This document shows positions 1 through 10,989 of a DNA stretch of 64,000 bases, piece after piece (the first letter of the stretch is position 1; each line of letters opens with the position of its first letter). The position numbers and the translations under genes are program-made. Source of the DNA: Oxytricha trifallax (taxonomy: Eukaryota > Ciliophora > Spirotrichea > Sporadotrichida > Oxytrichidae); assembly GCA_000711775.1 (NCBI GenBank), contig ARYC01019311.1, positions 1 through 64,000 of the forward strand, in the 5' to 3' direction. Below the pieces are notes generated by a model. That model had not been told where the DNA came from. It did no database searches and saw only the letters and a program-made list of their open reading frames with translations.

Positions 1-540
1 CCTAACTACCCTGAAATATCAGTGACAAACCTATATGACGATGCTATGAGTGATCCGGACATAGCTCTCGACCTTCCATCAAAGCTAGAGCTCTCTAATA
101 AGTTGCCAGAGAGAAACTTATTCTTTGATGTTCTTGCAACTCTGAAACCTGAGTACTTAAATGAAGTTATTTAAGAAGCTCACAAGAAACGATACAGCAT
201 CTCTCCTGAAGAAAAAGAGAAGCAAGGTATTAAAATAAGTGATACCTGGCTGTAGGAACTTTAAAAGCATCCTTTCATCTCAAGTAAGCTTAGTCTTCTA
301 ACTTTATAGATAAACCTAGTACTGCTAAATACTTGATGAAAGAGCGCAGCAAATTAAACAGAGAGAAAGTTTCAAGTAAAACATGAATTGAGTAAGAGGC
401 TCTTCAAAGATTTATAAAAGCCAGAAGAGATGAACATAGATGCAGGAGCTGGCACTAAAAGAAGAAACATAGGCCCAAGCAAGCCTTAAGAGGAAGAAAA
501 GAAAGAGAAGCCAAATCCCTTTACGGGCAAATTTAATATG
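1..540 (+). pseudogene. TBE 22-kDa-type ORF, 3' part, frameshifted
   Basis: Reading from base 1 with TAA/TAG as Gln gives PNYPEISVTNLYDDAMSDPD and a following region rich in Glu, Lys and Gln. The same sequence occurs on the minus strand at about 6,500-6,800. It is the conserved TBE ORF of unknown function that accompanies the transposase. A TGA at 334-336 and the better reading in another frame after about 290 indicate a frameshift, so this copy is probably broken. The start is outside the window. Confidence 0.6.
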
Positions 541-544
541 TGAA

Positions 545-1594
545 CGTATTCATTCGCTTAAATCTAATACTTATTTATAAACACAAAATCTCCCTTCTCT
601 TGCGCACACTTTAGTTTTCTCATCACTGACTCTTTTAACAGCACTCTTTATAATATCGACTGTATCTATCTTTGAATCATGCATCAGATGGTAGAGCAGC
701 AATTTCTTATAATGACCTTTCAATAACCCCCAATATTCAATTCCATTGAACTAAGGGCTGTAAGAAAATTAAATACAGGTATTATATTTAGCCTTTCATA
801 TTCCTTCCTTGAGTCTTTAGTTTTATGAACTGACAAATAATCAACGAATAGAATAATCTCTTAGTCAGCGTACTTATCTCTGAGTTATTGCAAGAACTTA
901 ATATATTATTCAGTCTTTATAGAACGAGGGTGAATAACATTAGTCTCGAGGCCACTATCTTCACTTATTCCACCGAAATTTGCATGAGTTTACACCTTAA
1001 CTTTTTAGTCATAAACTTCTATATTACTATACCTCTTGTACCAAGACCTTGATATAAAGGTATTGAATGTAAATACAGCTTCATCAGCGTGTATGAACTT
1101 TATATTATGCTCTTAAGACCTCTGCATTTAATCGAATATATAATTGAAATTATCCTTATAAAATGGAACATTAAAGTCAATCACTCTCTTAATGCGATTG
1201 ACAGTCTTGTAAGATATCCATTCTTTTTATATATGTTCGCTATAGATTAAGCAGAGATGTGAAGCTCAGGAAATTGGCGATGAAACTTCACAGCTCTCTG
1301 GGCCAGAGAGAAGTGAGCCCAGTATTTAAGAGTCTTATCATTAATTAGATAATCGTAATGATGCTGCTAAAATTTTAATGGTCTCTTAGGCTTAGAATTA
1401 AGATGCTATCTCTTTAAATTCAATGCTAATAGACAGTGAGACCTCACAGTTGCTGGAGATTTATGGAGTAGCCTTGCTATAGACGTATAATTCAGAACAG
1501 GCTTGAGTTATTCACTATATTCATCACATCCATATCGCAACTTAAACAATAAATCTATATACTCACTTTCATAAACAGACCCCAAACTTCGCAT
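545..1594 (-). pseudogene. TBE 42-kDa-type transposase (DDE), frameshifted
   Basis: Reads from an ATG at 1,594 down to about 545. It is the inverted counterpart of the transposase at 5,007-6,055: the regions encoding the DEAVF, FVDN and FNGIE catalytic blocks are all recognisable. TBE transposases are Tc1/mariner-superfamily enzymes, expressed in Oxytricha during development and needed for genome rearrangement. Small indels relative to the other copy break the frame. I infer a decayed copy. Confidence 0.7.
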
Positions 1595-1608
1595 ATACTC
1601 ACTTAAAT

Positions 1609-1732
1609 TACTAATATTTAAATATTAAACCCCTACATAGACCCTATTAAAACCCTAATAAAGTATGCACTAATAGTCTACTTTTATCAATCAAAAACTC
1701 AATCAAACTACTGAAAGGGTTTTGGGGTTTTG
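1609..1732. repeat. TBE terminal repeat with C4A4 end
   Basis: Terminal inverted repeat of TBE-A. The inner part pairs with 4,878-4,990, and the outer end is a pair of GGGGTTTT units, the telomere-like sequence diagnostic of TBEs. Confidence 0.85.
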
Positions 1733-1958
1733 AATTTACTATCATTAAAATTTTCGCAATGAAATAATTTCTTCATAGCATTTATGTAGATGTAGTGATG
1801 GTAAAAATTAAAATATTAAATATCACAACCATGAAAATAATAAATAACATTGAATCTAACAACAAAAATGAAACAAATAAAAAAGGAACCCTAATCCCAA
1901 ACATTACCCTCATCAATCAAAACACATATAAAACTCATTAAGGGGTTTTGGGGTTTTG
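1733..1958. mobile_element. Solo TBE end of a second family
   Basis: Ends at 1,958 with GGGGTTTTGGGGTTTTG like a TBE. The inner sequence, about 1,880-1,940, differs from the TBE-A terminal repeat. It reads as the end of a different TBE family into which TBE-A inserted at 1,732/1,733. No coding capacity. Confidence 0.6.
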
Positions 1959-2403
1959 ATTATATCTGATCCTTCAACCATGAAATAGCAAGAGATAAAT
2001 ATTAGATATTTGTTTAATTCTTCCTCCTAACGATTAGAAAGTCGTGATTGAACAAAGTTATTTATACCAGATCCAAGACCAACAAATCCCACAACAAATT
2101 TATAAATAATTAATATTTATTTAAATATTTCAATAAATTCTTTAATAATTAATGAAATCTGTAATCAGAACTATCTGTTTATATTTTTTATTTTTTATTT
2201 TATTATGACCATATTTTATTATTTTTTAATTAATTTTGCATATATAAATTTGCATATTGAGATAAAGTATTCCTTCAATGACACAAATTTTGCCAGTGCT
2301 TTGATTTTTTTATCAGAAAAATTAAAAAGTTTTATATATAAATATATAATTATATTCAAATAATATTATACAAATAAAACTTTTTATTTAATATTTTATA
2401 GAT
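1959..2403. other. AT-rich spacer, no gene seen
   Basis: Low-complexity AT-rich sequence between the solo TBE end and the truncated inverted transposon copy. No frame looks protein-like. Confidence 0.6.
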
Positions 2404-4871
2404 AAATATTGATAAAATACGAAAAAATAGGAAAATCTAGAAATAAAATAAACATTTAATTATGACCAACTTATTGAAACCATTCTGTTGTTTCATTGTA
2501 TATTACAACCAATTTTGATGATATTAGTATCTTAAACCATAATATAAATCTCAATTATTTCTTGAGCAACCAAGCACTTGATTTGTTTGGCAGGAATTCA
2601 ATGATTAATATAGTCATTGACACCGTCAATTAGGGTTTATATGGTCACTACATGTCGACTAGTCATCGATTTGCTTGAGTGGTGGCCGATCAGCAATCCA
2701 TTCTCATCCTCTAGATCCTAAAATCTATTGCTCAATCCTTGATCCTTCGGTGCAAGCAGAGGTAGCTCAAGCAGTTGCACCATCGTTGGTGTATTGGTGG
2801 ACTTAACCTCTGCAATGCGAGTAAGCGAGAGAGGTTTTGGTAGTTTGACGATTGATTAGTTTAAACTTAATTTTAAAAGTATGATATAATAGGGAAGTAT
2901 AAATCAATTAATTTAACAGTTCAACTGCTATTGATGCTTGTCTTGACTAGTGCCAGAGCACCTGCAACTCTACTCATCGTCATTGATCACCATCTCATAC
3001 GAATCCATGTCTAATGGTGGCGCACAACTGCTTGAAGCTAAAGACAGAGCTAGTTGACATCACTCTTGGTCATAGCTTTCAGGATCTAGGAGACCCTCTT
3101 AACCTAGTGAATCTTATAAGAAGTTTAGATTACTATACTTACTTATTGCATGCTAGCTCCTGCCTGAAGTGCTTCTTGATGCATGAGAACAGCTGCTCGA
3201 TGGGGTTGAGCCAGGGCGAGTACTCTGCCTTGAATAGGACCGTGACCTTCAACTTACTGGCAGTCTCCAACACCTCTGAGTACTTGTGAATGACTGCGTT
3301 GTCCATGAGCAGCACGATCTTCTTCAGGCCAAGGTCCTTGTCAGTGCGCAGCGAGCGCATGGTATAATAGAAGATGTTCTCGAAAAGCACGGCATCGAAA
3401 GCACATCTGACTTGGCTGGAGACCAGCTGGTCCTTAGAGATTGCTGCCACGAAGCTCATTGAGAACTGCTGCCTCTTGGTTGATTCCTTAGTTATAGAGA
3501 GATTCTTTGCCATGGTGCCATAAGCGCCCAACCTCTAGCTGATTTGTTGTCTGACTACTTCAATGTCAGTATAATGATGTTACAATGGTTAAGCATCGAG
3601 GTGACCAAAATCTATTATGGGTGCTTAGTCATTCATATTGTTGGGTAGACTTAGCTTAGAATCAACTAAAGCAGTGTAAAATCGAATATCTATGGCTTAC
3701 TCTCCTATTCATCACTCTGACTTTACTGCGGTGTAATGCATGTCCAGTTTTCATGGCCTGTTACATGACCACATCACTGCCCTTTCGTTTGGTCGATTGC
3801 AACCTGAGACTGAACAGGTTCTGAACCAATGGAGTAAGAGATGAAGCCAATTTCAGAGGAGTTTATGGTTGGATAAAGGCTTATTAAAGAAGCTCTAAAT
3901 TCTGATCGCGTGGAAGCGATTTTATATTTTTTAAGGATGAATATTAAGCATTGCCCTCTGGGGCTTCCAGGTTAGATGACAACTGAGTTTACTTATATTT
4001 ATGACTGCACTTGACAGGGGTGGCAGCAAGGCTCTGCTCCCTGCTATCAAAGATATGCTGTTCCTGAGTGGAAGATTTCCTAAGTAACTTTGGAAAGATC
4101 GATTTCGAGTTTGGCCTTAGAATCTTCGATGTAACTATTCCAAATCCAGCCACTAATACAACTTAGTACTCCTTGCTCGAGTTGAAATCTTACCCTTTTG
4201 AATATCCCATCCGGAGCTGCTGATGACACTTAAGTCAATCGGTTAAGCTACGATAGCAATACTTACCTACTGGTTCCCAGAATTGCTTGGTCTCAGATTT
4301 CAAGTTTCAGGTCGTTTTCATCTTGAATTAAATCTTAGCTTTATAAAAGTGCGATGTCTGATCCCTTAATTTGATCATGATCTCTGACTCCAATGACAGC
4401 AGACAAGCATGGTTATCTGTTGTGGCAGCCAGCCAACATCTCAGCATACTGTATGACATCGTCGGTGACGAGGACTTCGGTCTTACCAACTACAGGCGTC
4501 AGGGAGGAGTTGATCCACGATTTTTCTTGTGAAGGGCAGCTGAATTGAAACTCCATTGCTTTGTTGGCAGGTAATCGCCCCTGAAGTTTGATTCATCAAC
4601 TGATATGATCACTACATCCACCAAGAATAGCTGCGCAAGCAGTCTGAATAACCAAAGCCTCTTCACGTTGAATGATCGGTCTCTATAATTAGCGTTGGCA
4701 TTCTGAGCCTTCCCGAATAATTAATGAAAACTTTTCTTCAGAACTTTCAGCAGAGTTTCAACGTAAGGTACAGTAAAGTTCTTGTATTCTCAGTCTTTAC
4801 TTTGCATTTCAAGAAGACTATGATGCATGCACCATTCAGTGATCTTGTGGATACCCTGTTGTTAGAGCAAG
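2404..4871 (-). mobile_element. Tc1/mariner-like element, truncated inverted copy
   Basis: Near-identical reverse complement of 11,666-14,166. Compared with the longer copy it lacks the first roughly 800 bp, including the 5' ORF. It abuts the left end of the TBE at 4,878 with a few unexplained bases (TGGTAT) between them. GC content is well above the surrounding IES-like DNA, which suggests recent acquisition or constraint. Confidence 0.85.
3139..3531 (-). pseudogene. DDE transposase, C-terminal part (inverted copy)
   Basis: About 130 codons with LLMDNAVIHK, carrying the second catalytic Asp, and AEYSPWLNPIEQLF, carrying the third acidic residue in the NPIE block typical of Tc1/mariner and IS630 DDE_3 transposases. 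This frame is cleaner than in the right copy, which is frameshifted after about 13,150. The first catalytic Asp lies at about 4,560 on the same strand, separated by roughly 970 bp without a clear frame. Confidence 0.75.
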
Positions 4872-4877
4872 TGGTAT

Positions 4878-4990
4878 CAAAACCCCAAAACCCTTTCATA
4901 GTTTGATTGAGTTTTTGATTGATAAAAGTAGACTATTAGTTTATTAGGGTTTTATAGGGTTTTTGTAAGGGTTTAATGTTAAAATATTAG
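4878..4990. repeat. TBE-B left terminal inverted repeat
   Basis: C4A4 units followed by a sequence that pairs with 1,609-1,732 and with the interrupted right end (9,721-9,793 plus 10,798-10,872). Confidence 0.85.
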
Positions 4991-5006
4991 TAATTTAGGT
5001 TAGATT

Positions 5007-6055
5007 ATGCGAGGTTTGGGGTCTGTTTATGACAGTGAGTATATATATTTATTCTTTATGTTGCGTTATGGATGCGATGATTATAGTGAATAACAAAGAC
5101 CTATTTTAAATTACACATCTATTGCAAGACTGCCTCACAAATCTCCTGATACTGTTAGGTCTCACTGTCTATTAGCATTGAATTTAAAGAGATAGTATCT
5201 TAATTCTAAGCCTAAAAGACCTTTAAAATTCTAGTAGCATCATATCCATTATCTTATTAATGATAAGACTCTTAAATACTGGACTCATTTCTCTCTGGCC
5301 TAGAGGACTGTGATGTTTCATCGCCATTTTTCTGAGCTACATATCTCTGCTTAATTGATAGCTAACATATTTAAATAGAATGGAATATCTTATAAGAAAG
5401 TCAATAGTATAAAGAGATTGATTGGCTTTAATGTTCCATTTAGAAGACTAATTTAAGTTATATATTCGATTAAATGCAGAAGTCTTAAGAGCATAATATA
5501 AACTTCATACACACTGATGAAGCTGTATTTACATTCAATACCTTTATATCAAGGTCTTGGTTCAATCGGTATAGTAATTTAGAAGTTTATGATTAAAATG
5601 TTAAGGTGTAAACTCATGCTATTCTTGGTGGAATAAGTGAAGATATTGGTCTGGAAACTTAGTTATCCACCCTCGCTCAATAAAGACCGAATAATATATA
5701 AAGTTTTTATAATAACTCAGAGATAAGTACGCCGACTAAGAGATTATTCTGTTCGTTGATAACTTTTCAATTCATCAAACTAAAGACTCAAGGAAGGAAT
5801 ATTAGATGTTAAACATAACACCTGTATTTAATGTTCCTTACATGCCTTAGTTCAATGGAATTGAATTATATTGGGGGTTGTTGAAAGGACACTTCTTCTC
5901 TATCACTTGATGCACGACTTAAAGATAAACACCGTAGATTTTATTAAGAGTGCTGCTAAAAGCGTCAGCGATGATAAAGCAAAAGTATGCTCAAGAGAAG
6001 GGAGATTTTGTGTATATAAATAAGTTTTAGATTTAATGGAATGAATAACTTTTTA
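5007..6055 (+). pseudogene. TBE 42-kDa-type transposase (DDE)
   Basis: An ATG at 5,007 opens a frame with TAA/TAG as Gln: a helix-turn-helix-like N-terminal half, then catalytic blocks HTDEAVF (first Asp, about 5,516), ILFVDNFSIHQ (second Asp, about 5,750) and YMPQFNGIELYW (catalytic Glu, about 5,855). This is the Tc1/mariner-type DDE core of the TBE transposase. At least one frame change is needed between about 5,440 and 5,510, and another near 5,660, so this copy is probably inactive. It lies just inside the left terminal repeat, the usual TBE position. Confidence 0.75.
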
Positions 6056-6262
6056 TCAAATTTGCCCGTAAAAGATTTTGGCTTCTCTTTCTTTTCTTCC
6101 TCTTATGGCTTGCTTAGGCCTATGTTTCTTCTCTTAGTGCCTGCTCCTGCATCTATGATCATCCCGTCTGGTTTTTAAAAATCTTTGGAGAGTTTCTTAC
6201 TTAATTCATTCTTTACTTAAGATTTTCTCTCTCTTTTTAATCTGCTGCGCTCTTTCATCAAG

Positions 6263-6524
6263 TAAAACCCCATGTTTCAATTAAGACAAAATATGGGGGT
6301 TAAGAACAATTAATTAAAAATTAAATTATAATTGGCTGAAATTATTTATAATTAGGTTAACATTAATTTTACACACCCTGATTGGTTTATTTTAAAAAGG
6401 ACAATTAATCGAGCCAATAGTTTTAATAATTTGGCCAAACATTTTTGATTTACGTCATTAAAATCTTTCTTTATATTTATTTGCTCTTAACTCCTAATCT
6501 TCGTTCTTAATTGACTAACGGGCT
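6263..6524. mobile_element. Degenerate MITE (AACCCCAT family)
   Basis: About 262 bp with imperfect inverted ends (AAAACCCCATG at the left, a decayed complement ending CTAACGGGCTT at the right). It shares the internal block ACACCCTGATTGGTTTA with the MITE at 7,752-8,014. Inserted in the 22-kDa-type ORF; comparison with 250-350 shows that about 70 bp of the ORF is also missing here. Confidence 0.7.
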
Positions 6525-7015
6525 TGAAGTTTACAGCCAGGTGTCACTTATTTTAATACATTGCTTCTCCTTTTCTTCAGGAGAGATACTGTAGCTTTTC
6601 TAATGAGCCTCTTATATAACTTCCTTTAAGTACTCAGGTTTCAGAGTTGCAAGAACACCAAAGGAGAAGTTTTTCTCTGGCAATTTATTAAAGAGCTGTT
6701 GCTTTTATGGAAGGTAGAGAGCTAAGTCCGGATCACTCATAGCATCATCATATAGGTTTGTCACTGATATTTCAGGGTAGTTGGGTATCTTTATCATCCT
6801 AATTTCATTAGACTTAAAAGCTTTTTTGACTACACTCAAGTAAGGCTTTTAAGAATGAGATTTTAGTTCCCTCCTAAGTCGGCAAGAACAATCCAACTAT
6901 AATGCATTTATTAATCTTGCTTAAAAACTTATCTTGCTATACCAAATATCTATATAGGTCCTCTTTACATCGGAATTTCCCTATTAAATCTTGAGATTAA
7001 ATTCTGGGGGGGAAG

Positions 7016-7402
7016 TTTCCTGCCCCAAAAAGGTAGTTTCCTGCCCCATACATAAAAATATATAATTTTTATAATTTTCAAAGAATCTTTATCATCAATT
7101 ATGATGTAGTTTTTTTAAATTTAGCTTCAAATATCATTTCTACCTTGATAATGAATTTAAAATTTAATGAAAATTACATTAATTATTAATAAAAAACACT
7201 TATTTTAGCCTTGTTAATAATATATAATTTGATAAAGAATAATTATGTACCTTGAAAATTATATAATAATAAATGTTGTATAGTACATGATTATGGTAAT
7301 TCAAATTGAAATTTATTGTTTCTATTAAAATTATTTCAAAAAACATAAAATTTAATGTTGGGGGCAAAAAACTACCTTTTGGGGCAGGAAACTTCCCCCC
7401 CC
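7016..7402. mobile_element. G-tailed foldback element with 7-bp target duplication
   Basis: Both ends carry GGGGGGGAAGTTTCCTGCCC (right end in reverse complement), about 45 bp of near-perfect terminal inversion around an AT-rich centre. AAATTCT flanks it directly on both sides, a likely 7-bp target duplication. Removing the element and one copy restores an open 22-kDa-type frame. Confidence 0.75.
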
Positions 7403-7751
7403 AAATTCTCTTCATTGCATCATTCATAGACTCCATCTTGCATTCTCTTTCTAGAAATGTTAATGAAATTTAAAATTATGGATATCCATTCTAAGTTTTA
7501 TAAAAATCTTACTACTAAATAGGGAGGACCTACTGGAGGTCAACCTTGAAAAGAAATGAAGAGAAGCAATGAAAAACTTGCTCCAAGTTTCACAGATTGA
7601 TTTCCATTTTTATCAATCTATCTTAATGAAATTGCTCCTAATAATTTTTAATTATTTTAGGAGGTCCTCCAAATTAAGTTCTAACTTTATTAGGAGTTAA
7701 ATTTTAAGGTAAAAACTTAATGTGGAGCAAATTAAATTAAAAAATGCTTAA

Positions 7752-8014
7752 TAAAACCCCATGAATTTTTTAAGAATTGAGATAAGGGGGTACAATTGAT
7801 TAATTAAGAATAATTATTATATTGGCTAAAATCAATTAAAAATAGCGTAAATTAATATACACACCCTGATTGGTTTAATTTATATGGAAAATAATTCGAG
7901 CCAATGGCTTTAATTATAAGTCTAAATAGATTAAATTTACGCCAATATAATAATAATTCTTAATTAATCAATTGTACCCCTTATCTCAATTCTTAAAAAA
8001 TTCATGGGGCTTTA
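7752..8014. mobile_element. MITE, intact inverted ends (AACCCCAT family)
   Basis: About 263 bp. The left arm AAACCCCATGAATTTTTTAA extends to about 75 bp and is matched in reverse complement at the right end. The centre holds ACACCCTGATTGGTTTA as in the 6,263-6,524 element. No ORF. Lies between the 22-kDa-type and kinase ORFs of TBE-B. Confidence 0.8.
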
Positions 8015-8264
8015 CCTTTATCTCCAAATTAAGTTCAAACTTGTTTGGAGGTTCTCCTAGAGAAACAAAACTTCATAAGGAGTTTTATAATTTACTAAAA
8101 CGAATAAAATTAGGCATAAATATGTCAACTTACAGTCTTTTATATGGTTATTTATTTTTCTTACATCTCAGCAAAGAATCTACTAGAGTGTCATATACTC
8201 TACTATTATAGTTTATCAAGGTATAATTTGTCATTATAATAATAAAATATATCAGCAAACTAAA

Positions 8265-9707
8265 ATGAGCGCTAACCTTTTAAGAAGAGAGGCATTACTT
8301 GGATCAAACCAATAATTATTATTCCAGTATCCAAGAAAAGTAGAGACCAGAGACGTTTGTACTCAGTGGGAGCCTACTTATGACAACTTTGGCCAGTCTA
8401 ACTTTGAGTTTTAAATATAAGTTAAGTAAGAAATCATCAAAAAAGCTGTGCAAATTGAGGAGGAGGTTAAACAACCCACCATCATTAATAATTACAAACC
8501 AAAGTAGACTATTAATGCAAAGAATGCAATAAAGTTTTCCCTTACAAGTCAACTTATAAGAGACACTTGAGAGATATCACAATGATATGCCTAGACTATA
8601 CCTCAAGCATTAAAAGAAAGATGGCAAGTATATCTGCGAGTTCTGTGAGAAGCCATATTCTCATACAAGAAACCTCAAAGTGCTCTTAAAGAAATAGCAC
8701 AATCAAAGTTTTGTCTTTATTCATGAACCTACAGGAAAAAGATTCCTATAAAAAAGAAGATCGAGAAATCCTGCTGAGTCTCTTATAGTTGAGGTATAGA
8801 AGTAAGTCAAAATGAAGATAGCAGTCAAAAACTTTCCTGTCTCAGAGATAAATAAAATCATGGTTAAAATTGAGGCTATGAAGATTCCAATCTTAAAAAT
8901 TATTGACATAGATTCTTGTCTTGAAAGCTACCTCACTTTGAGGATAAAGTAGAGAAGAGAGTCATCACTGATGACTAATATGATTACAAAATATATCCTT
9001 TCAATTACTTCCTTGCTGATGACAAGGTCTAAATGGAGTTTGCTAATGAATGTTGTACTCTTTAACAGGCAAAATTTTTAAAGAGTGTAAGCATATTATT
9101 TAGCTAGATGCTATACTACTTAGAAAAGTTCATGTTGCATTTAGACTTCCTCTCATCGAGATGACTTACAGAGAGCTTTAATCTGACAATAGATGCTAAA
9201 GATAAATTGGCGAGATCGTGCAGCAAATAGTTGAGGGTATTCAAGAGCTTTACAAGCTTGGCTTTGTTCAAAGAGACTTAAAGCCAGAGAACATCATGAT
9301 GAACTTTCAGCCTCTTAGAGTATTTATTATTGACTTCAACAGAACTCAAAGAGTACAAGCCTGTGCATAAGGAAATATATACTGCACCACTGGATATTTT
9401 CCACATAGAGAGAATTGGAGAGATGGAGACACTTAATGGGATATCTGGGCTCTTGCAGTAATAATAATAATAGGAGCGACATGCCAAGAAACGATTACTT
9501 TAGCTGCAGGGTGAGAGAGGTTCTAAGCAGAGAATCAAGCAATATCTCGATAAAAATAAAATAAATGGAGGTCTCAGAGAACTTGCATACTCAACTATTA
9601 TCAAGCCAAGCTAAGCGAATTAACAAACAATAGAAACAATCAAACATCAACTTAGAAAGATAAAATTCAGAGAACTGTCACATGACTCTAAGCTTATGTT
9701 TGAGTGA
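8265..9707 (+). pseudogene. TBE 57-kDa-type ORF: zinc finger plus protein kinase-like domain
   Basis: ATG at 8,265 (MSANLLRREALLGSNQ). After a TGA at about 8,569 the frame shifts to YICEFCEKPYSHTRN, a C2H2-type finger at about 8,626. Downstream, QRDLKPENIMMNF is the kinase catalytic loop (HRD replaced by QRD) and VFIIDFN takes the DFG position; a TTGY block lies in the activation-segment region. TGA at 9,705-9,707. TBE 57-kDa ORFs are known zinc-finger/kinase proteins of unclear role. Several frameshifts (about 8,565, 9,000-9,130 and possibly 9,500) suggest decay. The altered HRD and DFG motifs also question kinase activity. Confidence 0.75.
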
Positions 9708-9793
9708 AATATTTAAAAAAACTCGCTTGTTATACTCACTTAAATTACAAATATTTAAACATTAAACCCCTACATAAACCCAATAAAATATTG

Positions 9794-10797
9794 TTGCTAA
9801 AATAGAATTGATTTCGGAAAATTAAAAAATAAATAAATAATTCAAATTATATATAACTGCCACTAATTACAAACCTCTGTAGATCAAATTTGGTTCACAA
9901 TGCATACCGTTATATTTGGCTCACAAAAAATTTTTGACACCATTTGACACCGTGACCTAAAAAATCTCCTCGTGTATTATAGGGCGATTTGAAACTTTTG
10001 ACACCCCTTGACACCTTTGACACCTGTCAAATTTATCTTTTTTTTGACACCAGTGATTAGAAGTGATTTATATTTAATACGTACGGTTATTAATTAGATT
10101 TCCGTTAATTGAGTGCACAGCAGTTAATGCTCTATCGCAGTATGCTCTAAGAAGCGCGGGGTGGCTCTATTGCACATTCACTGATCTGGTTTCACCTGAG
10201 TATCTGTGGCTACCGTGGTCTTCTGAATGGATAGTGCACACTCCGGTTATTTATGTGGCTTACGGTGCTTATTTCAACGCTGGTTTTGAAGATGCTTTAC
10301 ACAGAGAGTACTGGCTCAAGAGGAGAACGAACGTCACATTAAGCTGACGGTGGTATTAGTGGCACTATCCATTCAGAAGACCACGGTAGCCACAGATACT
10401 CAGGTGAAACCAGATCAGTGAATGTGCAATAGAGCCACCCCGCGCTTCTTAGAGCATACTGAAATAGAGCATTAACTGCTGTGCACTCAATTAACGGAAA
10501 TCTAATTAATAACCGTACGTATTAAATATAAATCACTTCTAATCACTGGTGTCAAAAAAAAGATAAATTTGACAGGTGTCAAAGGTGTCAAAAGTGTCAA
10601 ATCACAATATAATACACGAGGAGAAATATTAGGCCACGGTGTCAAATGTGTCAAAAAAATTCTGTAAGCCAAATCTACGGTATGCATTGTGAACCAAATT
10701 TGATCTACAGAGGTTTGTAATTAGTGGCAGTTATATATAATTATAATTTGAATTATTTATTTATTTTAATTTTCCCAAATCAATTCTATTTTAGCAA
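9794..10797. mobile_element. Long foldback element inside the TBE right terminal repeat
   Basis: About 1 kb with arms of roughly 440 bp (TTGCTAAAATAGAATTGATT at the ends) around a loop at about 10,236-10,365. The outer arms contain several TGACACC repeats in near-direct series (about 9,938-10,048, mirrored at 10,545-10,650). Inserted in the TBE-B terminal repeat, whose two pieces at 9,721-9,793 and 10,798-10,872 rejoin to match the TBE-A end. A frame without TGA runs from about 10,056 to 10,346 but has no ATG. Confidence 0.85.
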
Positions 10798-10989
10798 TAA
10801 TAAAGAATGCACTAATAATTTACTTTTATCAATCAAAAACTCATTCAAATTACTGAAAGGGTTGGGGTTTTGAATAAGGAATAGTCATTTAATTCTTCCT
10901 ATCAAAACAAATATTAGTCAGAATCATCCTGAACTAATCAACAGTTTGAAGAGATCAAGACTAGTGCGCTGAAGCCAATGTAGAAGACT

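Larger units (their letters stand above)
1..1732 (-). mobile_element. TBE transposon, partial (TBE-A)
   Basis: The right-hand part of a telomere-bearing element; its left part lies outside the window. It carries the 3' part of the 22-kDa-type ORF (plus strand), the 42-kDa-type transposase (minus strand) and a terminal repeat at about 1,609-1,732 ending in two GGGGTTTT units. Gene order and sequence match the second TBE at 4,878-10,872 in inverted orientation. The three bases after the end are AAT, which fits the ANT target duplication known for TBEs. The left end cannot be checked. Confidence 0.88.
6100..7436 (-). pseudogene. TBE 22-kDa-type ORF, interrupted by two insertions
   Basis: Starts at an ATG at 7,436 (MESMNDAMKRI) and is immediately interrupted by the G-tailed foldback element 7,016-7,402. 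It resumes at about 7,014 with QSQDLIGKFRCKEDLYRYL, changes frame near 6,815 and continues through PNYPEISVTNLYDDAMSDPD. It is then interrupted by the MITE at 6,263-6,524. It corresponds to the partial ORF at 1-540. Function is unknown. It is clearly disrupted here unless the insertions are removed as IESs. Confidence 0.65.
4878..10872 (+). mobile_element. TBE transposon, nearly complete, with nested insertions (TBE-B)
   Basis: Starts with CAAAACCCCAAAACCC at 4,878 and ends with GGGTTGGGGTTTTG at 10,872. It contains in order a transposase (+), the 22-kDa-type ORF (-) and the zinc-finger/kinase 57-kDa-type ORF (+), the known TBE gene set. It is longer than a usual TBE because four smaller elements have inserted (6,263-6,524, 7,016-7,402, 7,752-8,014, 9,794-10,797). 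Flanks do not form a matching ANT duplication (TAT left, AAT right), so one flank has been rearranged. Confidence 0.9.

Noticed and set aside
1713-1958. C4A4 repeats as a chromosome end or telomere
   Set aside because: They are only two units long, internal, paired with inverted copies at 4,878 and 10,872, and adjoin transposase genes; they are TBE ends.
10502-10687. Minus-strand frame with repeated LTPLTP
   Set aside because: Arises from TGACACC repeats in the arm of the foldback element; no other coding support.
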